Of a stretch of 64,000 nt of DNA, positions 8,403-16,915 are shown one piece after another. Each line of letters starts with the position of its first letter. Position 1 is the first letter of the stretch. The position numbers were made by a program, and so were the translations under genes. Under the pieces are notes generated by a model. That model had not been told where the DNA came from and did not search any database. It saw nothing but the letters and a program-made list of their open reading frames with translations. Origin of the DNA: Ornithobacterium rhinotracheale (GTDB lineage: Bacteria > Bacteroidota > Bacteroidia > Flavobacteriales > Weeksellaceae); contig NZ_CP035107.1 of assembly GCF_004088395.1 (NCBI RefSeq), positions 1,069,001 to 1,133,000 of the forward strand. The letters are read 5' to 3'.

Positions 8403-9949
8403 AGGTTTTCAAAAAAGTATTTTGCGGCATTTTTGGGGCTTATATGGCTCGTTTCTACCATTTTATTCAATTCAGCCATGTTTTTCTCATCAATACTATG
8501 ATTGAATTGATTTAACAAGTTTTTCAGCTCAGGATATTTTTCAAGCGTTTCGTTTCGCACCACAATGCCTGCCATGTATTTGGGGTAAAATGACTTATCA
8601 TCTGTCAGCGTAACAATTTGTGGATTAGAGATTTGCCCATCGGTCGTGAAAACCGTCATTACATCGATTTTTCCACTAAACATCGCTTTGTATTTTAAGC
8701 CATTGTCCATATCAATTGCTTTTTTAAACTTGAAATTATAAGCATCGCTCAGCGCTTTAAAACCATCTTCGCGTTCAAAAAAATCATATTCCGCCCCAAA
8801 AATCATATTTTGGGCATTTTGGGATAAATCACTAAAAGTTTTAAGCCCCAATCAGTCAGCGATTTCTTTGCGCACGCCCAAGCTATAAGTATTATTAAAC
8901 CCAAACATTCCAAGCCAAGAAAAATTATAATTTTGGGTATATTTTTCTTTCAATTGTTCAAAATCTTGGTCGGTGTACGGCGCTTTTTCTTTCAATACAA
9001 TTTGCCAAGCGGTGCCCGTGTATTCAGGATACATATCAAATTCGCCATTGAGTAGGGCAGGGTGGATGTTGGATGTTCCGCCTCCCACGCCGTGTGTGAT
9101 TTCGGCCTTTAAGTCTGAATGCTCTTCGATGTATTTTTTCATGATTTCGGCCAAAATATAGCTTTCCGTGGTTGGTTTAGATGCGATGCGAATGATATTT
9201 TTTTGATTAAATGAATGAACCCAACTAAAGCCTAAACCTAAAATAATTAAACTCAAAAACACCCAAATTATCGATTTTGAACGATTTTTTTGTTGGGAAG
9301 AATTTCGAGATTCAATTCTTTTTTGGATTAAGCCTAAAACAAAATCTATGATTAAAGCCAAAAGCGCAATCATAGCACTTCCTGCAAAAATCAGCGTTTC
9401 GTTGTTGGTCGTGATGCCGCGATAAATCGCCACGCCGAGCCCGCCCGCCCCCACAAAAGATGCAATCCCTGCCAAGGCAATCGTCATAATTACCATATCT
9501 CGAATGGCCGAAAAAATGACGGGAAAAGCCAATGGTAATTTAATTTGCCAAAGCGTTTGGATTTTTTTATTACCCATCGCTTCGCTCGCTTCGATGATGT
9601 TTTTATCGATGCTGGTGATGCCCATATAGGTACTTCGCACGATAGGGAGCAGCCCATATACGCTCAGCGCAATGATGGCCGTAACATTGCCAATTCCTGT
9701 GACCGAAATCAAAAAACCTAAAAGTGCAATCGACGGAATAGTGTAGACGATGTTTACAATCGAGATGACAAACCCTGAAAATTGCCTTTTTTCTGAAATC
9801 AGAATGCCAATTGAGAGTCCTAAAATCAATGAAATAAGCGCAGAAATGAGTGTGATTTGTAAATGTTCTATAAGTAAATTTTGGAAGAAATCGAAATGGT
9901 CAAAAACCTCAAAAAACGCTTTTTTCAACATGACTAAATGGTTTGACAA
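8390..9949 (-). pseudogene. Osmoprotectant ABC permease-binding protein fusion, in-frame TGA
   Basis: The N-terminal part (about residues 20-215) is a ProW/OpuCB-type permease with several membrane helices and the EASEAMGNKKIQTLWQIKLPLAFPVI coupling segment. A further membrane helix leads to a ProX/OpuCC-like substrate-binding domain (from IRIASKPTTESYILAEI to the end). This fused architecture is a known form of the family. The frame is interrupted by TGA at 8852-8854 between ...VRKEIAD and LGLKTFSDL..., and reading continues in the same frame for another 153 codons to 8390, giving 519 residues in total. The stop falls inside the binding domain, so the product would lack half of it. A single mutation or a base-calling error would both explain this. 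Confidence 0.8.
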
Positions 9950-10038
9950 TTAATATGTGTTGCAATGTAAGGAAAGCTACATCAAAATAAAAATTCGTGT
10001 AAATTTTATTTTTAGCTTAAGTGAGAATTATTTTTTCG

Positions 10039-10046
10039 TAAATTTG
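10039..10046 (+). promoter_or_regulatory. -7 box upstream of the L,D-transpeptidase-like gene
   Basis: TAAATTTG matches TAnnTTTG and is about 175 bp before the ATG at 10,220. No clear TTTG is seen at the expected -33 distance. Confidence 0.4.
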
Positions 10047-10053
10047 TCTTGTC

Positions 10054-10219
10054 GGAGTTTGTAAAGTCCTTCAAGATGGATGCTTGCATGACAAAAGAAA
10101 GTGCTTCATACCTATACCCCCGCTGGTCTTACATGGGCGGATTTTACATTCTCTTTTCTTTGTTTTTTTCTAAAAAAAAACTCTGATTTCAGATTTTATA
10201 ATAAAACCTAAATCTAACT
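10054..10219 (+). other. Unexplained structured leader, possible cis-regulatory RNA or small RNA
   Basis: About 165 bases following a -7 box contain several short potential stems: GGAGTTT..AAAGTCC (one mismatch), ATGC-TT-GCAT, and CCGC (in CCCCCGC) pairing with GCGG (in GGGCGG) around TGGTCTTACATG. They end in a CT/A-rich tract just before the gene. The GC-rich piece stands out from the AT-rich surroundings. I cannot match it to any riboswitch, SRP RNA or 6S RNA that I know. Confidence 0.35.
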
Positions 10220-10849
10220 ATGAACAAAGAAAAGATTTTTCACATCGGCCTGATTGTACTTGCCATTTTTTTGATTGGTTTAATTATAAAATTTGCATTT
10301 TTCAATAGTCCTAAACTAACAAATACACAAAAAAACAGAATTGATTATTACGCCACGCAGGCTTTAGATTATTGTAAGAAAAATGATTTAAATACGAATT
10401 ATTGTATTTTGGTGGATTTTAGCCGACATTCGGGGAAAAATAGAATGTTTGTGTATGATTTCAATAAGAAAGATGTAATTTACAAAGGAATTGCTGTGCA
10501 CGGAAAGGGCGGAAATAGCAAAGCTAACTATGTTAAATTTAGCAATGTGCCTGGCAGCAATTGTTCGTCCGAAGGAAAATATAGAATCGGTGCGCGTAGC
10601 TACAGCAATTGGGGTACGCATGTGCATTACAAGCTACACGGTCTTGAATCTACCAACAGCAATGCTTTTAAAAGATATATCGTTTTGCACTCATACATCG
10701 GTGTGCCGTCTACCGAGATTTATCCTATTCCAGCGCCTAAAGTGAGCGAAGGCTGTCCCGTGATTTGCAATGAATTGATGCAAAATATAGACGACCTTTT
10801 AAAAAGCATCAAAAACCAAAAACCTGTAATGCTTTGGATTTTTAAATAA
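10220..10849 (+). CDS. L,D-transpeptidase catalytic-domain protein (YkuD_2 type)
   Basis: A 209-residue protein with one N-terminal membrane anchor (residues 8-28) and a periplasmic domain of the murein L,D-transpeptidase-like family (YkuD_2). The signature is His157 in IVLHSY and the nucleophile Cys179 in SEGCPVI. An earlier VDFSRHSGKNRMFVYDF segment matches the family's first strand. Such enzymes cross-link or remodel peptidoglycan stem peptides, or attach proteins to them. It is convergent with the broken mscS gene, whose end lies 1 bp beyond this stop. Confidence 0.82.
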   Translation: MNKEKIFHIGLIVLAIFLIGLIIKFAFFNSPKLTNTQKNRIDYYATQALDYCKKNDLNTNYCILVDFSRHSGKNRMFVYDFNKKDVIYKGIAVHGKGGNSKANYVKFSNVPGSNCSSEGKYRIGARSYSNWGTHVHYKLHGLESTNSNAFKRYIVLHSYIGVPSTEIYPIPAPKVSEGCPVICNELMQNIDDLLKSIKNQKPVMLWIFK

Positions 10850-11473
10850 ATTATTCGCTTTTTACTTGGATTGATTTGTCAAAGAGATTTACACCGCCTT
10901 TTACTCCAAAATCTAGCGTAGTAACATTGTATGCAATTGAAATATTTTCTTGCTCAAATCGTTTTTTTACACGCATAATAATATCGCTCATGGCTCGGCG
11001 ATAATTGTCATTGGTGTCAAATTTTATCCAAAACCTTAATTGAAAATTATAACTAGAATTTCCAATTTCGGTAAAATACATATCAATCGGCTGGTCGAGT
11101 AGGGCGTCTTGCGTTTTGTGCACTTCTTCAAGAGCGCATTTTCTTACAAGTTCCAAATCATCGCCGTACGAAACGCCTGTTTCCAAAATCACGCGACGCA
11201 TTCCGTAGGCGGAATAATTGGTGAAATTATTATTATACACCACCTAATTGGGCACAAAAACTTCTTGACCAGGCACCGTTTTAATGCTCGTTGTAATCCA
11301 GCCCACTTGCGTTACGCGCCCGTATGTCCCGTTGATGTTTACCCAATCGTCTTTTTTAAACGGACTTTGTGCTTTCAGTAATAATCCTGCAAACAGATTG
11401 GAAGCCACATCTTTGAATGCAAAACCTGCAATAATCCCCACGATACCTGCACCAGCTAAGATTTTGGTTAAAA

Positions 11474-12483
11474 ACCTGAATTCGATTAATAAAACATAGC
11501 TAATTGGTTAGTTTTCAGAGTTTCATATTTTAATGATGGTTTTTTAGGAAGAAAGTGATAGGCAATAATCCCTGCCACTAAGTTGGTCATAAAATTTCCT
11601 ATTGAACGATGTCTGGAGTGCTCAATTTGGCAAATGTTTTTTAGCTCGTCATTCACCGTCTCTATGATGGAGCGCTTTCTAAGCAAAATCTTGTCAGACA
11701 TAGTCATAAGAGAGTTTTTCATGTTGTTTCGGATGTTGGTAATCAGTTGAATACCATCCACAAAGAGTAATTGATTCAACTTTTCAGAGATGTAACCTTT
11801 ATCCCCAAATAGTTTACCGAAAATTTGCTTCAAAAAGCCTTCATTTTTCAGTGGTTCTCTATCGTCTACATTCGCCTGCGTTACGCAAAAACTCAATATC
11901 TCGCCTTTATCATTAATGACCAAATGGAGTTTAAATCCATGAAACCAACCCATAGTAGATTTCCCCGTTGTAGCTAGGTCTTTGAATACTTTGTTGCGTT
12001 TAATTCTTTTGTTTCCACATACTCTTATTGGCGTACTATCCACAAAAGAAATCCCTGTACAACTTCCTAAAGCACAGGTTTTTGCAAACATGGTAAGAGC
12101 CATGATATTGGATTGCATAAGTTCTGTGAATCGGTTATAAGAGACCGTTTGAGGAAATTCCTGTTGCATATGCTTTTGAACATAGTAAATGTAAAAATGC
12201 TTAAAAGTTCTAAAGCCACTTAGATGAAAAAGAATCATTATGGTGATTACTTCAGCGTTACTCATTTTGGGTTTCTTTTTGGGAGGCTTTCCGAGAAGAA
12301 AAGGTTGAGTGAATTTTTCAAAATCATTACAAAAGTCATCAACAATACAAAAAATATCCGTAATTTTGTGGTAATTAATCATGAGAAATAGTTGTTAAAT
12401 AATTGAATTTTAAAAACTTAAAAATACAACTATTTCTCTTTTTATACAACTTATTTCCCTTAAAATATTAATCGAACTCAGGT
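11474..12483 (-). mobile_element. IS982-family insertion sequence, copy 2
   Basis: The same 1,010-bp element as at 3731-4740, in inverse orientation. The terminal repeats are ACCTGAATTCGATTAAT (one mismatch against copy 1) at 11474-11490 and ATTAATCGAACTCAGGT at 12467-12483. If the element proper is taken as CCTG...CAGG, both sides are flanked by TTAAAA, and joining the flanks restores the mscS reading frame. It interrupts mscS copy 1. Confidence 0.92.
11486..12382 (-). CDS. IS982-family transposase (copy 2)
   Basis: A 298-residue DDE transposase whose protein sequence is identical to the one at 3832-4728, including the FVDSTPIRVC, LFGDKGYIS and ETVNDELKN catalytic regions. It is intact. Identity between the two copies argues for transposition within the recent history of this strain. 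Confidence 0.93.
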   Translation of the reverse strand: MINYHKITDIFCIVDDFCNDFEKFTQPFLLGKPPKKKPKMSNAEVITIMILFHLSGFRTFKHFYIYYVQKHMQQEFPQTVSYNRFTELMQSNIMALTMFAKTCALGSCTGISFVDSTPIRVCGNKRIKRNKVFKDLATTGKSTMGWFHGFKLHLVINDKGEILSFCVTQANVDDREPLKNEGFLKQIFGKLFGDKGYISEKLNQLLFVDGIQLITNIRNNMKNSLMTMSDKILLRKRSIIETVNDELKNICQIEHSRHRSIGNFMTNLVAGIIAYHFLPKKPSLKYETLKTNQLAMFY

Positions 12484-12748
12484 TAAAAATTTCTCTAAAC
12501 CTAAGATTTGTAGTGCTAAAATTACGCCAGAAATTAAGAAAAAGAAATAGATTAATGATGAAATCAAATAGGCAATTTCGGCATGCTTTTTAAAGGTTTT
12601 GTGATAAAAATTTTGGCTAATGTGCTTGGATCCTCTGGCGATGAGGTAGAAAAGTACAAAAACTACCAATGCCAAAAATGCTTTGGGCAAAAAGTTAAAA
12701 AAAGAATTCTCCCAAGAGTCTAAAATTCCATGTAAATATTCAAAATTA

Positions 12749-13724
12749 ACCCGTAGTGCATTATCGAATGAGGTTAATTTTTAAATTGTTAATGTTACTA
12801 TGAAAGACAAATTTATTGAGATATTGAATAGTAGTCAAGGAGGTAATTTTTGCCAATATTCTTGTTTTGAATCCTTCAAAAGATTTGGCATAATTACGCC
12901 GTATCATAAATTGGTCACACAACTGCGAGAATAAAGTTTCTATACGTTTTCTACACTTTCTGAATGGATAGAACTGAGGTTTGTAATCTTTTTGATTTTT
13001 TCTTTTAGGGGTTTCTAACTGGATTTTTACCTCATTGAACAAGTCAAGCTGAACCGTTTGAGAAAGATAGCCCCTGTCTCCAAGTAACACGCAATCAGAA
13101 ATTTGAAGTTTTATGCCTTTCAAATAATGAATGTCGTGAACGGAGGCGGGAGATAAGTCAAAACTTTGGAACACACCAGCAATAGAACAGATCGCATGTA
13201 GCTTGTAACCATAAAAGTGTAGATTTTGAGAAGCACAAAAACCTTTATTTGGCATTGAAAAGCTATTTTCTTTACAGATTTTGCTTCTGGAAGAGCGGGA
13301 TAATTTACACACTTCTAAAGGCATGCTGTCCACCAAGAAATAGTTTTCAAAATCATTGAACTTTTTCACCATTTTGCACCTAATTTCTTCAAGAAAAGGG
13401 AAGAGTTTTCGTTTTCTTCTGTTGTAAACACTCCTTTCAATTTTAGATTCAATAGCCCAACCTTTTATCTCTCTAAAAAGCTGGTACTCAGAGTCGATAG
13501 ATTTAAATTCTGCTAAAATAATTAAGCTTATCAACTCTATATCAGATAATTTTGGTTTCACTGGTTTAAAATAGAAATTTTCAGTTCCTGAAATTTCTAT
13601 TAGTTTATTCAAAATAAAATTGTAACTTGCCTCTAGGTTGCTCATAATTGTATTTGATTGGTAACCAATGCAATTTACTTTTCTTTAGGCTCATGGGCAA
13701 CCTTTTTTATAATGCACTACGGGT
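12749..13724 (-). mobile_element. IS982-like insertion sequence, second type (976 bp)
   Basis: Perfect 15-bp terminal inverted repeats ACCCGTAGTGCATTA (12749-12763) and complement (13710-13724) are bordered on each side by AAAATTA (12742-12748, 13725-13731), a clean 7-bp target duplication. Joining the flanks restores the mscS start region. The ends resemble those of the IS at 29,708-30,689 (both contain TGCATT next to a CCC/GGG tip). Confidence 0.92.
12761..13645 (-). CDS. DDE transposase of the second IS type
   Basis: A 294-residue transposase with catalytic-region motifs FLVDSMPLEVCK, FYGYKLHAICS, LLGDRGYLS and RKRIETLFSQLCDQF. The overall plan is like IS982-family enzymes but it is clearly different from the 298-residue transposase of the other element. 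It is homologous along its length to the transposase at 29,798-30,676 (shared SKIERSVYN.RKRKLF, DSxPxEICKxSRxxRS, KTFQGF/KSFEGF and FNxFVF-type segments). It looks intact. The family assignment as IS982-like is from motif layout only. Confidence 0.82.
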   Translation of the reverse strand: MSNLEASYNFILNKLIEISGTENFYFKPVKPKLSDIELISLIILAEFKSIDSEYQLFREIKGWAIESKIERSVYNRRKRKLFPFLEEIRCKMVKKFNDFENYFLVDSMPLEVCKLSRSSRSKICKENSFSMPNKGFCASQNLHFYGYKLHAICSIAGVFQSFDLSPASVHDIHYLKGIKLQISDCVLLGDRGYLSQTVQLDLFNEVKIQLETPKRKNQKDYKPQFYPFRKCRKRIETLFSQLCDQFMIRRNYAKSFEGFKTRILAKITSLTTIQYLNKFVFHSNINNLKINLIR

Positions 13725-13753
13725 AAAATTAGATTTCATATAATTAATTTATT

Positions 13754-15751
13754 TTAAGCTAGTTGATTTTTAAGTTCATTGATTTCGTCTCGCAACTTGG
13801 CGGCTTGTAAGAAGTCTAAATCCTTGGCGGCTTTTTCCATGGCTTTTGTTTTTTCTTCGATGAGTTTTTCGATATCTATTTCGCCATAAGATGCTTGTTG
13901 TTCTGCCACTTGTCTTAAGCTGGCTTCTTTGCGTACATATGGATTTTTCTCAAATTCTGCTTCCTGCTGAATGCGTGTGATTTTTTTATGCAGCGGCTGT
14001 GGTGTTTTGTTATGGTCTTTGTTGTATTTAATTTGAATTTCTCTGCGTCGAGCGGTTTCATCCATGGTTTGTTGCATACTACCCGTAATTTTGTCGGCAT
14101 ACATAATCACTTTTCCATTCACATTTCGAGCGGCACGCCCTGCTGTTTGCGTGAGCGAACGGTGATTTCTTAAAAACCCTTCTTTATCGGCGTCTAAAAT
14201 TGCAACGAGCGAAACTTCTGGCAAATCGAGGCCTTCTCTTAAAAGGTTTACCCCAACGAGTACATCAAAAAGTCCCTCGCGCAAATCTTGCATGATTTTC
14301 ACACGATCGAGCGTATCTACATCTGAGTGAATGTATTGCGTTCTCACTCCGTAGCGCGTCAAGAACTTTGTAAGTTCTTCCGCCATGCGTTTGGTAAGTG
14401 TAGTCACGATCGTGCGTTCATCGATTTCGGCGCGTTTTTGGATTTCTTCCATCAAATCATCCATTTGATTTTGAGAAGGTCGCACTTCAATTATGGGGTC
14501 TAGCAACCCAGTTGGACGAATGATTTGCTCTACAATCACACCATCAGATTTTTCTAATTCGTAATTTGCAGGCGTTGCAGAAACATAAATCACTTGGTTT
14601 TGGATTGCTTCAAATTCTTCAAACTTGAGCGGGCGGTTGTCCATCGCAGCGGGCAGTCTAAATCCGTATTCTACCAAATTTTCTTTTCTACTTCGGTCGC
14701 CCCCGTACATGGCATGCACTTGTGGCACCGTAACATGCGACTCATCAATCACCATAAGATAATCCTCTGGAAAATAATCGAGCAGGCAGAATGGGCGTGT
14801 GCCTGGCAATCTCCCATCTAGGTAGCGAGAATAGTTTTCAATCCCAGAACAGTAGCCTAGCTCTTTCATCATTTCGATGTCAAATTCGGTGCGTTCTTTA
14901 AGGCGTTTTGCCTCAAGCATTTTGCCCATGTTTTGAAAATATTCAACTTGTTTTCCTAAGTCTATCTGAATGTTTTTTATTGCATTGTTTAAGGTCTCGG
15001 GCGAAGTCACAAAAATATTGGCTGGATAAATATTAATTTTATCAAATCCCGAAATTCTTTTCCCTGTTTCTACATTAAAGGATTCAATCTCTTCGATTGT
15101 GTCGCCATAAAAATGAAAACGGATTCCGTCATCGGCATAGGCGGGGAAAATCTCCACCGTATCGCCCTGCACACGAAAGTTTCCACGACCAAAATCTACC
15201 ATAGAGCGGGAGTAGAGAGCATTTACTAATTGATGCAAAAAGTGTGTTCTAGAAACTTCTAGTCCCACTTCGGCTTTAATCACATTTTTGTGAAATTCTG
15301 TTGGGTTTCCGATACCATATAAGCACGAAACCGAGGCAACGACCAAAATATCTCTTCGTCCCGAAAGTAGGGAAGAAGTCGCACTAAGCCTCAGTTTTTC
15401 AATCTCGTCGTTGATGCTTAAATCTTTTTCTATATACACGCCAGAATGCGGAATGTAAGCTTCTGGCTGGTAGTAGTCGTAGTAGGATACAAAATATTCC
15501 ACAGCATTGTTTGGGAAAAATTCTTGAAACTCCATATAGAGCTGAGCTGCAAGCGTTTTGTTATGTGCCAGAACGAGGGTAGGCCGCTGCACTTCCTGTA
15601 CCACATTGGCAATGGTAAAGGTTTTTCCCGATCCTGTAACCCCGAGTAGCGTCTGATATTTATCGTTATTTAAAATACCTTGAGACAGTTGCTTAATCGC
15701 TTTGGGCTGATCTCCCATAGGGCTGTAATTTGAAACTATTTTAAAATCCAT
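13754..15751 (-). CDS. uvrB: UvrB excinuclease subunit, copy 1
   Basis: A 665-residue, full-length UvrB, the damage-verifying helicase-like subunit of UvrABC nucleotide excision repair. Walker A is GVTGSGKT (37-44), followed by the beta-hairpin region [20 protein letters not shown], the ILLVIDESH-type motif ([13 protein letters not shown]), AGRAARN and a C-terminal UVR motif ([20 protein letters not shown]) that binds UvrC. The start is set at [15 protein letters not shown]. An in-frame Met eight codons upstream has no homology. Downstream it was followed by the mscS gene that is now broken. The first 185 bases of the gene and 21 bases upstream are identical to copy 2; the rest differs mostly at third codon positions. 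Confidence 0.95.
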   Translation of the reverse strand: MDFKIVSNYSPMGDQPKAIKQLSQGILNNDKYQTLLGVTGSGKTFTIANVVQEVQRPTLVLAHNKTLAAQLYMEFQEFFPNNAVEYFVSYYDYYQPEAYIPHSGVYIEKDLSINDEIEKLRLSATSSLLSGRRDILVVASVSCLYGIGNPTEFHKNVIKAEVGLEVSRTHFLHQLVNALYSRSMVDFGRGNFRVQGDTVEIFPAYADDGIRFHFYGDTIEEIESFNVETGKRISGFDKINIYPANIFVTSPETLNNAIKNIQIDLGKQVEYFQNMGKMLEAKRLKERTEFDIEMMKELGYCSGIENYSRYLDGRLPGTRPFCLLDYFPEDYLMVIDESHVTVPQVHAMYGGDRSRKENLVEYGFRLPAAMDNRPLKFEEFEAIQNQVIYVSATPANYELEKSDGVIVEQIIRPTGLLDPIIEVRPSQNQMDDLMEEIQKRAEIDERTIVTTLTKRMAEELTKFLTRYGVRTQYIHSDVDTLDRVKIMQDLREGLFDVLVGVNLLREGLDLPEVSLVAILDADKEGFLRNHRSLTQTAGRAARNVNGKVIMYADKITGSMQQTMDETARRREIQIKYNKDHNKTPQPLHKKITRIQQEAEFEKNPYVRKEASLRQVAEQQASYGEIDIEKLIEEKTKAMEKAAKDLDFLQAAKLRDEINELKNQLA

Positions 15752-15772
15752 TAATGCAAAAATACTATTAAA
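15567..15772. repeat. 206-bp identical tract shared by the two uvrB genes (copy 1)
   Basis: From G15567 to A15772 the sequence is identical base for base to 29500-29705. Both sides then diverge: inside the gene, many synonymous differences appear at once; upstream, similarity stops completely. The tract covers the first roughly 60 codons and the short leader. Confidence 0.9.
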
Positions 15773-16060
15773 CATGGAATTTGATATATTTTTTATTCTT
15801 GATTTGTCGTTCTGAATTTGTTTCAGAATCTTATTGCTTTATTTAGACCTTGAAACAATTTTAGTATAACATTTCGTAAGAAGTTGTGCTTTATGTTATT
15901 CCGAGCTCGATTCGGAATCTTGGCTAGCAAATGAAATTTAAGGAAAAGCTGGTTTTTTGATGTTTTTAATAATAGTAATATGCCAAAAATCTATCAAAAA
16001 ATATTTAATAATACGGATTAAAATTTTACTTTTGGGCTTTAATAGTAAAATACAAAATAA
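15752..16060. repeat. Intergenic region with two REP-like palindromes
   Basis: The 309-base gap between uvrB-1 and speB holds two hairpins: TTCTGAA...TTCAGAA (15810-15828) and ATTCCGA...TTCGGAAT (15898-15918), each followed by a TC(TT)-type tail. They look like related members of a repeated extragenic palindrome. No gene is seen. The repeat family could be confirmed only from the rest of the genome. Confidence 0.5.
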
Positions 16061-16909
16061 ATGAGAATTTTCGCAGGAGTAGAAGAAGAATATGGCAAAT
16101 ACGAAACCGCCAAAACAGTGTTAATTCCCGTTCCATACGATGGAACAAGTACTTGGATTAAAGGTGCGGATAAAGGGCCTGAGGCGTTTTTGGATGCCGC
16201 CGATAATATGGAGATTTATGACATCGAAACGCAATCGGAACCCTATAAACACGGGATTTTCCTCGATGAGCCCGTAACCGAAGATGCCTCGCCGGAGGCT
16301 ATGACGGAGGCTGTGCAGGCACGCGTGAAAAAGTATTTAGACGATGATAAGTTTGTAACGCTCTTTGGTGGCGAGCATTCGATTTCCATAGGGAGTATTC
16401 GTGCTTTTGGAGAAAAATATGGCAAAATCACGGTTTTGCAATTAGATGCCCACACTGATTTGAGACCAGAGTACCACGGTAGCAAATGCAATCATGCTTG
16501 TGCGGTGTTTGAGGCAAATGAAAAGCATCATCTTGTGCAAGTGGGAATCAGAAGTATGGACACAAGCGAAGTGCAGTATTTAAAAGAAGAAAATGTATTC
16601 TTTGCACACCAAATCGCTGAAAATCTAAATTGGATCGAAGATGTATTCAATCGCTTGGGCGATAATCCTGTGTACATTACCATTGATTTAGACGGGTTTG
16701 ATCCTTCGATTTGTCCATCTACAGGAACGCCAGAGCCAGGTGGATTGCCATGGTATCCAACTTTGAAATTATTGAAAAAAGTAATTCAGCAAAAAAATGT
16801 CGTAGGTTTTGATATTGTGGAACTTGCACCAAACGAAAACGAAAAATCATCTGATTTTTTAGCGGCTAAATTATACTATAAAATGTTGGCTTATCAATTC
16901 ACAAAATAA
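16061..16909 (+). CDS. speB: Agmatinase-type ureohydrolase
   Basis: A 282-residue arginase/agmatinase-family enzyme releasing urea from a guanidino substrate, most likely agmatine to putrescine. All manganese ligands are present: His106 in GGEHS, Asp129/His131/Asp133 in LDAHTDLR, and Asp209/Asp211 in TIDLDGFDPS. The length and the FGGEHSISIG and PEPGGLPWYPT motifs fit agmatinase better than arginase, but the substrate is not settled by sequence. It starts a four-gene run on the plus strand; the next gene follows after 6 bp. Confidence 0.88.
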   Translation: MRIFAGVEEEYGKYETAKTVLIPVPYDGTSTWIKGADKGPEAFLDAADNMEIYDIETQSEPYKHGIFLDEPVTEDASPEAMTEAVQARVKKYLDDDKFVTLFGGEHSISIGSIRAFGEKYGKITVLQLDAHTDLRPEYHGSKCNHACAVFEANEKHHLVQVGIRSMDTSEVQYLKEENVFFAHQIAENLNWIEDVFNRLGDNPVYITIDLDGFDPSICPSTGTPEPGGLPWYPTLKLLKKVIQQKNVVGFDIVELAPNENEKSSDFLAAKLYYKMLAYQFTK

Positions 16910-16915
16910 GTAAGC

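Larger units (their letters stand above)
10851..13739 (-). pseudogene. Broken mscS-family channel gene (copy 1)
   Basis: The pieces 13739-13725, 12748-12484 and 11473-10851 reassemble into a protein parallel to the intact MscS-type channel at 26,789-27,679 (start MKSNFEYLHGILDSWENS, then FLPKAFLALV, the pore-helix AGFAFKDVASNLFAGLLL, and the end TTLDFGVKGGVNLFDK). Three lesions are visible. One IS is inserted after about five codons, with a 7-bp AAAATTA duplication. An IS982-family element is inserted in the membrane region, with a probable TTAAAA duplication. A TAG at 11244-11246 replaces the Gln codon of VPNQVVYNN. The gene began 14 bp after the uvrB stop, the same order as copy 2. A short internal fragment could still be translated but would lack the pore. 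Confidence 0.88.

Noticed and set aside
8390-8851. A separate substrate-binding protein gene
   Set aside because: It starts without its own signal peptide, in the same frame as the permease and with the middle of the binding fold; a broken fusion explains it better.
8852-8854. TGA read as selenocysteine
   Set aside because: The family has no selenoprotein members, no Cys stands at this place in the pattern, and no SECIS-like hairpin is evident after it.
10054-10219. SRP RNA, 6S RNA or tmRNA
   Set aside because: The conserved SRP tetraloop region, the 6S bubble and the tRNA-like ends of tmRNA cannot be found; left as an unknown structured leader.
3731-12483. Composite transposon formed by the two inverted IS982 copies around glyA and the ABC transporter
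   Set aside because: Each copy has its own flanking duplication or a clean insertion in mscS, and there is no common duplication outside the pair, so they are independent insertions.
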